Source: CBDEGU01 sp965238045
GTDB taxonomy: Bacteria > Acidobacteriota > Terriglobia > Bryobacterales > UBA6623
DNA length: 64,000 bases
Direction: 5' to 3'
NCBI GenBank assembly: GCA_965238045.1
Contig: CBDEGU010000011.1
Coordinates: 682,001 to 746,000, forward strand
Positions 52,686 to 61,521 of the stretch are shown here, piece by piece. A model generated the notes under the pieces. That model made no database searches. It worked only from the letters and a program-made list of their open reading frames with translations, and was not told where the DNA came from. A program made the position numbers and the translations under genes. The stretch's first letter is position 1. Each line of letters begins with the position of its first letter.

Positions 52686-54203
52686 ATGAGTTCGGATGAT
52701 TTAGACTCGCGGGAGAGCCGCGACCCGGGTGCGCAACCCGCCGACAATTCGACCCCAGAGGAATCCGCCGGCTCCTCGCCGGACGAACCCTCTGAAGACC
52801 CGCGCGAGAGCGGCGTAGCGGATACCGGTGCCGCCGATGCCAGTGTCGGGGATACAGGCGCCGCTGGCCCAGATGCCGGCGCGGACGCCTCTGGGGGTGA
52901 AGATTCTCCGCAAGACGATCCTCCCGCTGGTGATCCTCCCGCTGGTGATTCTCCCGCTGGGGAAACGGCGCCGGAGACGGCTGCCTCGGAAGGCGAACCC
53001 GCTGCCGGGAGCGAGACGGCTGCCGGGGAAGAACCCGATACGGGCGGCGATCCTGATGCCGGGACGGATCGTACTGAGACGGGCGAAGCCTCTGACGCTT
53101 CCTCCGAGATATCTTCCGGGACTTCCTCCGAGACTTCCGGCAAGACTTCCTCCGGGACCGTCTCAGCCAGTTCGGATTACTACGACGATCCTTACGACGA
53201 ATACGAGTACAACTACGAAGAGCCGAGCAAGCCGGCCACCCCGCCGGCCCAAAGCGCCTCGCCTCCTCCTCCTCCTCCGCCACCGGGTGACGACGAAGAA
53301 GAGGAAGAAGACGGCGGGATGCTTCGCATGTCGTTTCTCAACCACTTGGAGGAGCTGCGGACGCGCATCATCCGCGCTCTGATGGGTCTGGTCATCGCAT
53401 ACGCCCTGGCGCTGATCTTCAAGAACGAACTATTCCGTCTGATGCGGCTGCCATTTGACGCCGCGGTGCGGACGATCCACGAGACGTCCGGGGATCTAAT
53501 TATTCAGCTCGTCGCACTGACGCCGATGGAGCAATTTAACCTCATCTGGATGAAGGTGCCGATCGTCGCGGCCATTTTCTTGGCCGCTCCCTGGTGGATC
53601 TACCAGGTGTGGGGATTCATCTCGCCCGGTCTTTACTCCAAGGAGCGCCGCTGGGCCACTCCATTTATCTTGTGTTCCAGCGGGCTGTTCATTCTTGGCG
53701 GACTGTTTGGATACTTCGTCGCGCTGCAATTTGCCCTTGCGTTCCTCTTGCAAGTGGGAAGCGGCGAGGGCGTGGCGCCGATGATCAGCATCAGCTCCTA
53801 CTACGGGATTTTCGTCAGCATCCTGCTTGGCCTGGGAGTCGTCTTTCAGATGCCGATCGTGATCTTCATCCTGACGGTGCTGCGGATTTCGAGTCCCCGT
53901 TTCTTGCTGGACAATGTCCGCTACGCGATTTTGATCATCTTCGTTCTCGCGGCCGTGATCACGCCGACGCCCGATGTCTTCAACATGATCTTGTTCGCCG
54001 GGCCGATGGTCTTGCTGTTCTATGTGGGCATCATCGCCAGCTATCTCTTCGTGATGAAACGAGAAGGCCGGACGCTGCCGTGGAACAAGATCCTGATCGG
54101 AGCGGGCGTGCTGCTGCTGCTCGCCGGAGCGGGGATGTACTACATGCATAGCCAGCTTGGCTACCGATTCGTGACCGAGTTCCCGTGGTTCGGGCGGCCT
54201 TAG
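52686..54203 (+). CDS. tatC: Sec-independent translocase TatC with a 210-residue acidic N-terminal extension
   Basis: The 505-residue protein carries a normal TatC core from about residue 212: 'LNHLEELRTRIIRALMG', six membrane segments, and the periplasmic 'FISPGLYSKERRW' motif. Standard TatC is about 250 residues. The extra N-terminus is Ser/Pro/Ala/Gly/Asp/Glu-rich, includes three copies of P-A-G-D encoded by 15-bp tandem repeats at 52917-52961, and ends with a Tyr/acid-rich stretch ('DYYDDPYDEYEYNYEEP') and Pro runs. TatC receives folded precursors with an RR signal. The tail would lie in the cytoplasm. Confidence 0.94.
   Translation: MSSDDLDSRESRDPGAQPADNSTPEESAGSSPDEPSEDPRESGVADTGAADASVGDTGAAGPDAGADASGGEDSPQDDPPAGDPPAGDSPAGETAPETAASEGEPAAGSETAAGEEPDTGGDPDAGTDRTETGEASDASSEISSGTSSETSGKTSSGTVSASSDYYDDPYDEYEYNYEEPSKPATPPAQSASPPPPPPPPGDDEEEEEDGGMLRMSFLNHLEELRTRIIRALMGLVIAYALALIFKNELFRLMRLPFDAAVRTIHETSGDLIIQLVALTPMEQFNLIWMKVPIVAAIFLAAPWWIYQVWGFISPGLYSKERRWATPFILCSSGLFILGGLFGYFVALQFALAFLLQVGSGEGVAPMISISSYYGIFVSILLGLGVVFQMPIVIFILTVLRISSPRFLLDNVRYAILIIFVLAAVITPTPDVFNMILFAGPMVLLFYVGIIASYLFVMKREGRTLPWNKILIGAGVLLLLAGAGMYYMHSQLGYRFVTEFPWFGRP
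52917..52961 (+). repeat. Three 15-bp tandem repeats in the tatC extension
   Basis: Units 52917-52931, 52932-52946 and 52947-52961 read GATCCTCCCGCTGGT with one to two changes in the third. They encode D-P-P-A-G, D-P-P-A-G and D-S-P-A-G. Confidence 0.8.
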
Positions 54204-54242
54204 CACTCCGGCGAGCCTGCGCGCTGGTAGACTGAGCCCCGG

Positions 54243-55019
54243 ATGCTCTTCTACCCGGATTCCGATACGCTGGCCGGAATGCTGAAGGTGGAAGCCTGGC
54301 GCGAGATCCCCTGGCTCGTGCATGGTTTCAGCACCCGGACTGCCGGAGATTTCTCGCGGGCGGAGGTGCGCAAGCGATCCCTGGCCTCAACCGCGCTCGG
54401 CGGCCTGAGTTGGCGAGCCGCAGGTCAGATTCATTCCAGCCGGCTATGGGTGGAAGGCGATGACGTGGAAGCCGATGACGGGGAAGGCGCTGACGGGGTC
54501 GCGCCGCGGTCCGGCCAGCCGGCCGAAGCCGACGGCTTGCTCACGCGCCGCGCCGGGCTCTTGCTCAGCGTGCGGACGGCTGACTGCGTTCCGCTGCTGT
54601 TGCTCGATCGCAAACGGCGCGCGGTGGCCGCCGTCCACGCCGGCTGGCGGGGAACCGTGAAACAGATTGCGCGCCGGTCGGTCGAGCGAATGCAATCCGA
54701 GTTCGCTTCCCAGCCGGCAGATCTGGAAGCCGCCATCGGGCCCGCGATCGGCGCCTGCTGTTACGAAGTCGGAGAAGATGTGGCCGCGCAATTCGACCGC
54801 CTGGCAGTTTCCACCAGAAGCGGCCGGCCGCGCCTCGATCTGAGTTTGGCAAACCGGCTTCAGCTAGCGCGGGCGGGCATTCCCACAACACAGATCCGAT
54901 GCGCGGATCTGTGTACGCACTGCCTCGGCGAGCAGTTCTATTCCTATCGCCGCGACGGAAGTCAGGCTGGACGCATGGTGGCGGTCATCGGCATCCGGCC
55001 CGAGAGCTGTTCCAGTTAG
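54243..55019 (+). CDS. pgeF: Purine nucleoside phosphorylase YfiH-type (PgeF/LACC1 family)
   Basis: The 258-residue protein is the multicopper-oxidase-like YfiH fold. Metal and catalytic residues are His in 'AAGQIHSSRL' near residue 62, Cys in 'RTADCVPLLLLD' near 114, and His in 'AAVHAGWRGTV' near 132. The ending 'CTHCLGEQFYSYRRD' is conserved. Bacterial members act on purine nucleosides or in peptidoglycan precursor editing (PgeF). TAGACT lies 9 nt before the ATG, suggesting a leaderless mRNA. Confidence 0.93.
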   Translation: MLFYPDSDTLAGMLKVEAWREIPWLVHGFSTRTAGDFSRAEVRKRSLASTALGGLSWRAAGQIHSSRLWVEGDDVEADDGEGADGVAPRSGQPAEADGLLTRRAGLLLSVRTADCVPLLLLDRKRRAVAAVHAGWRGTVKQIARRSVERMQSEFASQPADLEAAIGPAIGACCYEVGEDVAAQFDRLAVSTRSGRPRLDLSLANRLQLARAGIPTTQIRCADLCTHCLGEQFYSYRRDGSQAGRMVAVIGIRPESCSS

Positions 55020-55099
55020 CAGCCCCCGGTTCTTAGCAGCCCCGGTTCCTAGCAACTGCGGTTCGGAGCCGGGCCGGCCGAGGGAATGATCGGGCGAAC

Positions 55100-56194
55100 T
55101 CAGGCCTGGCGGGCCGCCCGGCGGAACTCTCGTCTCTGCCCGCGCCGGAAAGGGGATCCGCTCGCGGCCTGGCTCGGGGGAGGCACGGTGGAAACATAGG
55201 TCTTCGAAATGCGGTCGTGCCAGGTCAATTTTTCCTCGTCTCCCAGCGACCAGGCGAAGCCCAAGCCCAACGCGGCGCAACTGAGCACCATGCCCAGCGC
55301 CCGGGCCCACCGCTGGCTCTCGTCCGGGGCCCGCGCGTCGAAAGTCACCAGATGCAGTCCGGCCCACATCATGCCCGCCGTCTCGCCGATATAGCGGAGA
55401 TAAAAGATCCAGTAGAAAACCAAGATTCCGAAGAACGACAGCGCCAGGGTTCGCTGCCCCTCGGGACCGCTGAGCGTGAGATCGGTCATGGTCATTAAAG
55501 CGCCGCTAAACACCCCAAGCGCGACCACGACAAGGGCCAGGTCCAGCAGGCCCGCCGCCGCACGGGTAGCGATCGGAGCTACGTGGATCTCAATCGCAGC
55601 CGTTGAGGGACCTGCAACCTTGCCCTCATCGTCATCATAAGCAAGCGAGTAATCGGCGCGCCCGGCGCCAGGCGGTACCGCTTTGGCGCCGTCTCCCGCG
55701 GCCTTTCGGCGAAGCTGAGGCAGTTTCGAGGGAGCCGGCGGTTTCGGCGTGCCGCGGGCTCCGGCGCCGGTGCTCGCGACCGGTTCCCAATCGGCGGGTT
55801 CGGCGACGGCCACCAACCCGCCCCTCTTCGATGGAGGAGAAGCGGCCGGCTCAAGACCGGGAGTCTGAAAAGCTAGCAGTCTTAGAGGACGCTCGGGCGG
55901 GGGATTCGCCGTCGCGCCGGAAGATCTCTGGGCGGGACCCGGCGCTGGGTCCCGCTCTTTCTGACGTTCCCGATACGCGTCGAGTTTCTGGTGAAGCTGT
56001 TTTTTCCACTCCGGGATAGGCTGAGGCATTTGCGCCGAGGGCTTTCCTCTCAGAGGGGGCAGTACTTCGGGCGAGTCGCGGCTCAGACCCGTACGAGACC
56101 AGAGGTCCTTGGGCGGCTCTTCCAGGCGGCGGCCGCAGTGACCGCAACGATTTTCGGGGGATTCGTTCCTTGCGCCGCAATACGCACACTGCAT
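55100..56194 (-). CDS. RDD-family membrane protein with N-terminal zinc ribbon
   Basis: The 364-residue protein opens with 'MQCAYCG' and 'CGHCG', a CxxC...CxxC zinc ribbon in the first 22 residues. A long Pro/Ala/Arg-rich linker follows (about 30-200), then an RDD membrane domain (about 220-330) with three hydrophobic segments, including 'AAGLLDLALVVVALGVF'. RDD proteins are proposed ion or small-molecule transporters. The frame extends 17 codons upstream, but the ribbon begins at ATG 56194. Confidence 0.85.
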   Translation of the reverse strand: MQCAYCGARNESPENRCGHCGRRLEEPPKDLWSRTGLSRDSPEVLPPLRGKPSAQMPQPIPEWKKQLHQKLDAYRERQKERDPAPGPAQRSSGATANPPPERPLRLLAFQTPGLEPAASPPSKRGGLVAVAEPADWEPVASTGAGARGTPKPPAPSKLPQLRRKAAGDGAKAVPPGAGRADYSLAYDDDEGKVAGPSTAAIEIHVAPIATRAAAGLLDLALVVVALGVFSGALMTMTDLTLSGPEGQRTLALSFFGILVFYWIFYLRYIGETAGMMWAGLHLVTFDARAPDESQRWARALGMVLSCAALGLGFAWSLGDEEKLTWHDRISKTYVSTVPPPSQAASGSPFRRGQRREFRRAARQA

Positions 56195-56720
56195 AATTAC
56201 ACCTGAGGTGAGGGCGGCTGGCCGAGGGTCGGCTCCCGCCGCCATTGCGGGAAGGACATTCTCGCGCTTAGTCCGCCCGCCGTATCTATGATCGGCGGAA
56301 CCACGTCGAGAACATTACGGGGCTTCTCACGACCGCCGTAAGAATACATTCTAGCGCATGAATGTTCCGGCCCGCACGGCTTCGTGGTAATTTCTTGGTC
56401 GTCACCCTTGGAGGCTGGACTGTTACGACGGGCGGCTCATACTGATGTGTTACAAAACTCCTGAGCCCCAAAAAGGAACATCGCTCGAGCTGCCGCGGGA
56501 TATAGTGGGCGAGTTGAGTTCGCGGGGTGGTGATCGCGGCCGGGTTATGCCGTTGGGCTCGCATCGGGCGCCCCTCCGGCCAACCCCCGCCGCCTCTTAC
56601 AGACGGATTACGGGCAAAGCAGGAAAGCAGGGATGTAAACGTGAGAAGATGTGACGCTGGCCGGTTGCGCTGGGCATCGCCGCTGGGGTACAACAATCCA
56701 ACAGCTATCATGGTGATCTT
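56195..56720. other. Intergenic region, no gene seen
   Basis: This 526-bp divergent region between the RDD gene and the DUF1080 gene has no convincing ORF, RNA or repeat. It should hold both promoters, but none is clear to me. Confidence 0.45.
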
Positions 56721-57367
56721 ATGACGCAAATCCTGTTTGCTTTCCTCGTACTGTTCCCTGTACTGTTCCCTCTTCTGGCGGCCGCGCAAGACTCCGCCGG
56801 CCCGCTCACCCAAGCCGAGCAGCGGCAAGGCTTCCGGCCGCTTTTCGATGGCCGGACTCTCAACGGCTGGGACGGCGCTCCCGGCCTCTGGACGGTGCAA
56901 GACGGCGTGCTCGTGGGCTCCACCCACGGCCATAAGCTCGGCCACAATAGCTTTCTCATCAGCAAGGAAGAGTTCTCCGATTTCATTCTTCGGATCGACG
57001 TGAAACTCGAAAACCACAACAGCGGCATCCAGTTCCGAAGCAAGGCCTTGCCCGAATGGGTCGTCAGCGGTTATCAGGCCGACGCGGCCGCGGGCGCCTG
57101 GTGGGGCAGTCTCTACGGAGAGAAGACCGGCAGGGGCGTCATCGCCCCGGCTATCAGGGCAAGGGTGAAAAAGTCGTCCGTCCCGGCGACTGGAACCACT
57201 ACGAGATCATCTGCAAGGGGAAACGCATTACGCTGACGCTGAACAATCTCGTCACCGTCGATATCGGCGACGCCATGGCCGCGTTGGGCATCCTCGCCTT
57301 GCAGCTTCACGCCGGTCCGCCGATGCGGGCGAGCTTTCGCAACATCAGGATTCGAGAGCTAAGATAA
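56721..57367 (+). pseudogene. DUF1080 (3-keto-disaccharide hydrolase-like) protein with one frameshift
   Basis: The first frame (56721 to about 57145) gives a signal peptide ('LFAFLVLFPVLFPLLAAA'-like) and the DUF1080 start 'FRPLFDGRTLNGWDG'. The remaining family sequence ('GYQGKGEKVVRPGDWNHYEI', 'LQLHAGPPM', 'FRNIRIREL') is in the -1 frame up to 57367. The break lies in the CCCC run at about 57144-57147, as if one base were missing. Intact, it would be about 215 residues. DUF1080 proteins are exported and linked to sugar catabolism. It may be a real pseudogene or a sequencing error. Confidence 0.85.
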
Positions 57368-57375
57368 CCAGAAAG

Positions 57376-57395
57376 AGCCTGCTTTTCTCACCGCG
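57376..57395. repeat. Fragment of the 184-bp element end
   Basis: AGCCTGCTTTTCTCACCGCG matches the terminal repeat (AGCCCGCTTTTCTCACCACG) with two to three changes, just after the DUF1080 gene. No second end is seen nearby. Confidence 0.4.
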
Positions 57396-57454
57396 CGGCC
57401 GGTCCTCTCATCCGGGCTACTCTGTTGCCGGCGAGGCTGGCGAAGGAAATTCTC

Positions 57455-58396
57455 ATGAAAAAAATTTCGCTCGGCAGTTGGGCTTTTGCCTTCGGACCCT
57501 ACTCGTCCAGCCCCATTCCTTTCCACAAGACGGCGAAGAGGCTCTCCGAGGCCGGCTACGACGCCATCGAGATCTGCGGCATCCAGCAGCATGTCACCCT
57601 CGATGCTTATCCCACGGCCGAGTCACGCCAGGAAGTCAAAAAAATGCTTGCGGACCTGGGTCTTGAAATTTCGGGCTACGCCTGCGACCAGTACGCCTTC
57701 GATCCCACCGAGGAGGCCAACAAACAAGCCTACCTCGACCAATTCGCGCGCAACCTCGAAATGTGCAATGACCTGGGCATTCGGGACATTCGCGTCGACA
57801 CGGTGGCCGATCCGGGCAAGTACTCAGACGATGCCGCCTACGCATCGGCGAATGGCCGCGTGGTCGAAGTCTTCAACGCCGCGGCCGCGAAGGCCCAGGA
57901 CGCCGGCGTCGCTCTGCACTGGGAGTTCGAGCCCGGTTTCATCTTCAACAAGCCGTCCGAGATCGTCGCCATGCGCGAAAAAGTGGCCCACCCCAACTTC
58001 ACCGTCATGTATGACACCAGCCACGCCTATATGTGCGCCGTGGTCGGAGCCAGGCAGCATGGAGAAACCGAGACGCTCGCCGGTGGCATCGAGGAACTGC
58101 TGGCGAATCTCGAGGGCCGCATCGGCGCCATTCACCTCATCGATTCCGGCGGCGGCCTGCATGACAATCACACCAGCACCCACGATCCGTTCGGAACAGG
58201 TCATGTCGACTTCCAGTCCGTAGCTCCGTTGATGCTCAAGGTTCCCAACATCGACTACTGGGCGATCGACATGTGCTTCTGGGCCGGCTCCTGGGAACTG
58301 GTCGAATCCTCGCTCGACTACGTCCGGAACCTGCTGCGGGAAGCCGGCAGTGCCGCCGAGGTCTCAGACAGGCCCGCTTCCACCGCCAGCGACTAG
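57455..58396 (+). CDS. Sugar phosphate isomerase/epimerase family protein
   Basis: The 313-residue TIM-barrel protein is an AP-endonuclease-2-type fold. Metal ligands are expected at Glu in 'LHWEFEPGF' near residue 155, Asp and His in 'VMYDTSHAYM' near 188, and His in 'GAIHLIDSGG'. Members isomerise or epimerise sugars. The frame is open 10 codons upstream, but AAGGA before the ATG at 57455 sets the start. It lies 87 bp after the DUF1080 gene, a frequent pairing in sugar catabolism clusters. Confidence 0.9.
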   Translation: MKKISLGSWAFAFGPYSSSPIPFHKTAKRLSEAGYDAIEICGIQQHVTLDAYPTAESRQEVKKMLADLGLEISGYACDQYAFDPTEEANKQAYLDQFARNLEMCNDLGIRDIRVDTVADPGKYSDDAAYASANGRVVEVFNAAAAKAQDAGVALHWEFEPGFIFNKPSEIVAMREKVAHPNFTVMYDTSHAYMCAVVGARQHGETETLAGGIEELLANLEGRIGAIHLIDSGGGLHDNHTSTHDPFGTGHVDFQSVAPLMLKVPNIDYWAIDMCFWAGSWELVESSLDYVRNLLREAGSAAEVSDRPASTASD

Positions 58397-58413
58397 AGCA
58401 GCGCAAACATGGG

Positions 58414-59775
58414 CTAGACCAGCGGAAACAGGATGGCCAGAATCTGGGTAATGACGTACCCGGAAATCCCCATCACCGCCAGCAGAGGAGTCCACGTCTG
58501 CAAGGCCTCCATCTCGGTAAAACCAGACATCTGCTTATAGACCCAGAAGCCACTGTCGTTCATCCACGAGCCGACCAGCGAGCCCGAACCGATCGCGCAG
58601 GCCACATACACCGCGTGAAATGGCGGCGGCGACGACACGATCAGCGGCGCCATGATCGATGAGACCGTAATCATCGTCACGGTGCCCGATCCCTGGGCGA
58701 CTTTAAGCAGCGTGCCCAGCAAGAAGCTCAGCAGCAGGAGCGGAATGCCGAAGTCCTGCGCCAGATTGCCGAGCGTCGTGCCTACTTCGGCTCGCACGAG
58801 CATGCCGCCGAACGATCCTCCCGCCGCGGTAATCAAGATGATCAGCCCGCCGCTGGCAAACGCCGTTTCGACGGGCTTGGCCATCTCCGCCAGACTGTAG
58901 CCCTTCTGGCTCGCAAGCAAATACAGCGAAATCGCCGCCGAAACCAGCAGAGCGAAATTCGGATTGCCGAGAAAGGCCGTCACACCGGCGATGGCGCTGG
59001 TCTTGTCAATCGCGTTGGCGGCCGTGTTCGAGGTGATAAAGAGAACTGGCAGTACGATCGGCAGCATCGACAGGAAGAAACTCGGCAGCCGGCTCTCGTC
59101 CCGTGTCGCGAGTTCTTCGAGATCTTGCAGGCTCAGTCCTGGAGTTTCCCGAAGCGGAATGTTGAGCGCCTGGTCCCGGTTCCTCGCGAACAACCACCCC
59201 ACAATCGACATCCCTATGCCGACCACGCCCCCGACAAGGATCATCATGCCCAGATCGATATTGAGTGTCGCCGCCATGGCCAGCGGACCCGGCGTCGGAG
59301 GCACGAGCGTGTGCGTCACCGCCCCGCCGGCGCAAATCGCCATCACGAACAGCACGTAGTTCTTGCCCGTCCTGACCCTCAAGGCCCTAGCCAGCGGGAT
59401 CAGCAAATAAAAGACCGTATCGAAGAAGACGGGGACCGAGAGCACGTAGCCGCTGGCAAGCATGGAGAGCGAAGCGCGCTTCTCGCCCAGCGCCCTCACG
59501 AAGACGCGCGTAATCTTGTCCGCCGCCCCGCTTTCCATCAGGCACTGCCCGATCAGCGCCGCCAGGGCGATCACGATCCCGATCCCGCCGCATACTCTCC
59601 CGAACGACTCCGCCACCTCCGGCATCACTTCCGCCAGCGAGACCGTCGAAGACAGCAAACCGACCGTCATCGCCGCTGTGATCAGCGCCAGGAAGGCGTT
59701 GATCTTCAATCGAATGATGAGAATGAATACAACGGCAATCGCCAGAGTCAGTACAACGAGCGGATGAATGTCCAT
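58414..59775 (-). CDS. GntP-family gluconate:H+ symporter
   Basis: The 453-residue protein has about 12-14 membrane segments and GntP-family stretches: 'RLKINAFLALITAAM' in the first helices, 'GYVLSVPVFFDTVFYLL' near residue 115 and 'THTLVPPTPGPLA' near 152. The family imports gluconate or related sugar acids with protons. It is convergent with the isomerase gene. A promoter with its -10 box 8 nt before the ATG is visible. The open frame up to 60258 lies over the SDR gene and is not used. Confidence 0.92.
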   Translation of the reverse strand: MDIHPLVVLTLAIAVVFILIIRLKINAFLALITAAMTVGLLSSTVSLAEVMPEVAESFGRVCGGIGIVIALAALIGQCLMESGAADKITRVFVRALGEKRASLSMLASGYVLSVPVFFDTVFYLLIPLARALRVRTGKNYVLFVMAICAGGAVTHTLVPPTPGPLAMAATLNIDLGMMILVGGVVGIGMSIVGWLFARNRDQALNIPLRETPGLSLQDLEELATRDESRLPSFFLSMLPIVLPVLFITSNTAANAIDKTSAIAGVTAFLGNPNFALLVSAAISLYLLASQKGYSLAEMAKPVETAFASGGLIILITAAGGSFGGMLVRAEVGTTLGNLAQDFGIPLLLLSFLLGTLLKVAQGSGTVTMITVSSIMAPLIVSSPPPFHAVYVACAIGSGSLVGSWMNDSGFWVYKQMSGFTEMEALQTWTPLLAVMGISGYVITQILAILFPLV

Positions 59776-59783
59776 GGCGGGCA

Positions 59784-59812
59784 ATCTTACCAACTTGCGG
59801 GTTCCCTGTCTA
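59784..59812 (-). promoter_or_regulatory. GntP gene promoter, leaderless
   Basis: On the minus strand TAGACA (complement 59807-59812) and TAAGAT (complement 59784-59789) are 17 bp apart. The -10 box ends 8 nt before the ATG, so the mRNA should start at or next to it. Confidence 0.6.
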
Positions 59813-59913
59813 GCACGCACTTCCTGGATGCACGCGCCGCCGGCCCATCTCAGCCCGGCCCTGTTACCCTTGATACCGAGGCCCGAGCGTTTGCCAGCAT
59901 CCTTGCCGCCGCC

Positions 59914-60660
59914 ATGACCCCCAGCGCTACAACCAGCACCGCGCAACTCCACGGCAAGGTCGTCCTGGTGACTGGCGCCGCCAAGCGCATCGGCCGCGCC
60001 ATTGCCTTGCGCCTGGCCCGGGAAGGCGCCCGCGTCGCGGTTCATTACAACCACTCCGAATCCGAAGCCCGTGAAACCGCCGAGCAGTGCGGGGCTGAAA
60101 TGTTTCAGGCCGATCTTTGCCAAGTTTCCCAGATTCAGCGCCTCTATTCCGAAGTGGCAACAGCCTTCGGCCGCCTCGATGGTCTGGTCAACAACGCGGC
60201 ACGGTATCAAGAGGTGAAGGTCCTTGATGTGACCGAGCAGGATTGGGACTCGATGCACGCCATCAATCTCAAGGCCGTCTTCTTCTCCTGCCAGGCCGCC
60301 GCCAAGTTAATGCAACAAAGCGGGGGAGGCAGAATCGTCAACATCAGCTCCCTCGGCGGCCTTCGTCCCTGGACGAAACATGTGCCCTATGGCGCCTCGA
60401 AAGCCGGCGTGATCATGCTGACCAAGAGCCTGGCCAAGGCGCTCGCGCCCGAGATCGCGGTCAATAGCGTCGCCCCGGGAGTGATCCATTTCGGAGACGA
60501 AACGCCGCCCCAAATCCAGCGCCTCATCTCGGTCACGCCCATGCGCCGTCCAGGCTCGGGCGACGAGATCGCCGAAGCGGTTCTCGGATTTCTTACTGCT
60601 TCGAAATTCGTCACCGGCCAGGTGCTCGCCGTCGATGGCGGTCTCTCTCTGCGCGCCTAG
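59914..60660 (+). CDS. SDR-family oxidoreductase, pteridine-reductase-like
   Basis: The 248-residue protein is a classical short-chain dehydrogenase: cofactor motif 'TGAAKRIGRAIA' (residues 20-31), 'NNAARY', the catalytic Ser in 'NISSLGG' and Y-x-x-x-K in 'YGASKAG'. The A-A-K-R-I-G form occurs in pteridine reductases (FolM/PTR1-like), so a folate- or pterin-related role is possible. The frame is open from 59125, but those residues run over GntP. The ATG at 59914 fits the family. Confidence 0.9.
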   Translation: MTPSATTSTAQLHGKVVLVTGAAKRIGRAIALRLAREGARVAVHYNHSESEARETAEQCGAEMFQADLCQVSQIQRLYSEVATAFGRLDGLVNNAARYQEVKVLDVTEQDWDSMHAINLKAVFFSCQAAAKLMQQSGGGRIVNISSLGGLRPWTKHVPYGASKAGVIMLTKSLAKALAPEIAVNSVAPGVIHFGDETPPQIQRLISVTPMRRPGSGDEIAEAVLGFLTASKFVTGQVLAVDGGLSLRA

Positions 60661-60678
60661 CCGCCCCCGGAGTTCCTG

Positions 60679-61500
60679 ATGTTATTCTTAAGGTCGATGC
60701 TGCTTCGCCTAGATTTGCGCGGTTTTCCAGTCTCTTGGCTGCCCCGCGGGTTCTTGATCTTGTGTTTGGCCGCCGCTGGGGCCGGTTCCCTGCCGGCGCA
60801 GGTGCCCGAACTCGAGCCCACCGGATACGTCAACGACTTCACCGGTGTCTTGAGTCCGGGCCTAGTCCGGCAACTCGACGCGCTCGGAGCCGAGCTGAAA
60901 CAGAAGACCGGCGCCGAGGTCGCCGTGGCCGTCATTGATTCTCTCGGCGACGAATCCCTGGAAAATTTCGCCAATATTCTCGCCGAGCGCTGGGGCGTCG
61001 GCGACGAGCAAGACCGTGGCGCGTTGCTGCTGTTCTCTATCAAAGACCGCCTGCTGCGGGTCGAGATCGGCTACGGACTCGAGCCAATCATTCCCGATGG
61101 CCGCGCCGGGGACGTTAGGGAAGCAATGATTCCCCACCTCCGCGACGGCGACTACGATGCGGCTATCGCCACTGGTATGACCATGCTCGCGGCGATGATC
61201 GCGCAAGACGCTGGAGTGCAGCTCACCGGCTACCAGCCTCCGCCGTCCAGCCGCCGGGGACGGCGCTCGCGCCGCGGAGGCTGGTGGCCGCTGCTCCTGA
61301 TGTTCCTGTTTTTCCTGCCCCGGCGGCGGCGGCGTGGCGGCTGGCGTGGCGGCGGCATCACCACCGCCTTGATGCTGGGTGGTCTCGGCGGCATGGCCAT
61401 GGGCGGAGGAGGAAGGGGCGGCTACATTTCCGGCGGCGGCGGTTTTGGTGGTTTCGGCGGCGGCGGTTTCGGCGGCGGCGGCGCGTCCGGTTCCTGGTAG
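60679..61500 (+). CDS. TPM-domain (YgcG) protein, membrane-anchored
   Basis: The 273-residue protein has a signal peptide ('GFLILCLAAAGAGSLPA'), a TPM phosphatase-like domain ('GYVNDFTGVLSPG' near residue 50, then 'ALLLFSIKDRLLRVEIGYGLE'), an Arg-rich membrane helix ('WPLLLMFLFFLPRRRRR') and a Gly-rich tail. YgcG proteins are often encoded with LemA, as here, two genes downstream. Function is not settled; a phosphatase role is suggested for some TPM proteins. Confidence 0.88.
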   Translation: MLFLRSMLLRLDLRGFPVSWLPRGFLILCLAAAGAGSLPAQVPELEPTGYVNDFTGVLSPGLVRQLDALGAELKQKTGAEVAVAVIDSLGDESLENFANILAERWGVGDEQDRGALLLFSIKDRLLRVEIGYGLEPIIPDGRAGDVREAMIPHLRDGDYDAAIATGMTMLAAMIAQDAGVQLTGYQPPPSSRRGRRSRRGGWWPLLLMFLFFLPRRRRRGGWRGGGITTALMLGGLGGMAMGGGGRGGYISGGGGFGGFGGGGFGGGGASGSW

Positions 61501-61521
61501 CGGGGTTTCTGGTAGACAGCT

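Noticed and set aside
57486..58223. 245-residue plus-strand frame inside the isomerase gene
   Set aside because: It is a Pro/Arg/Ser-rich shadow of the isomerase in another frame.
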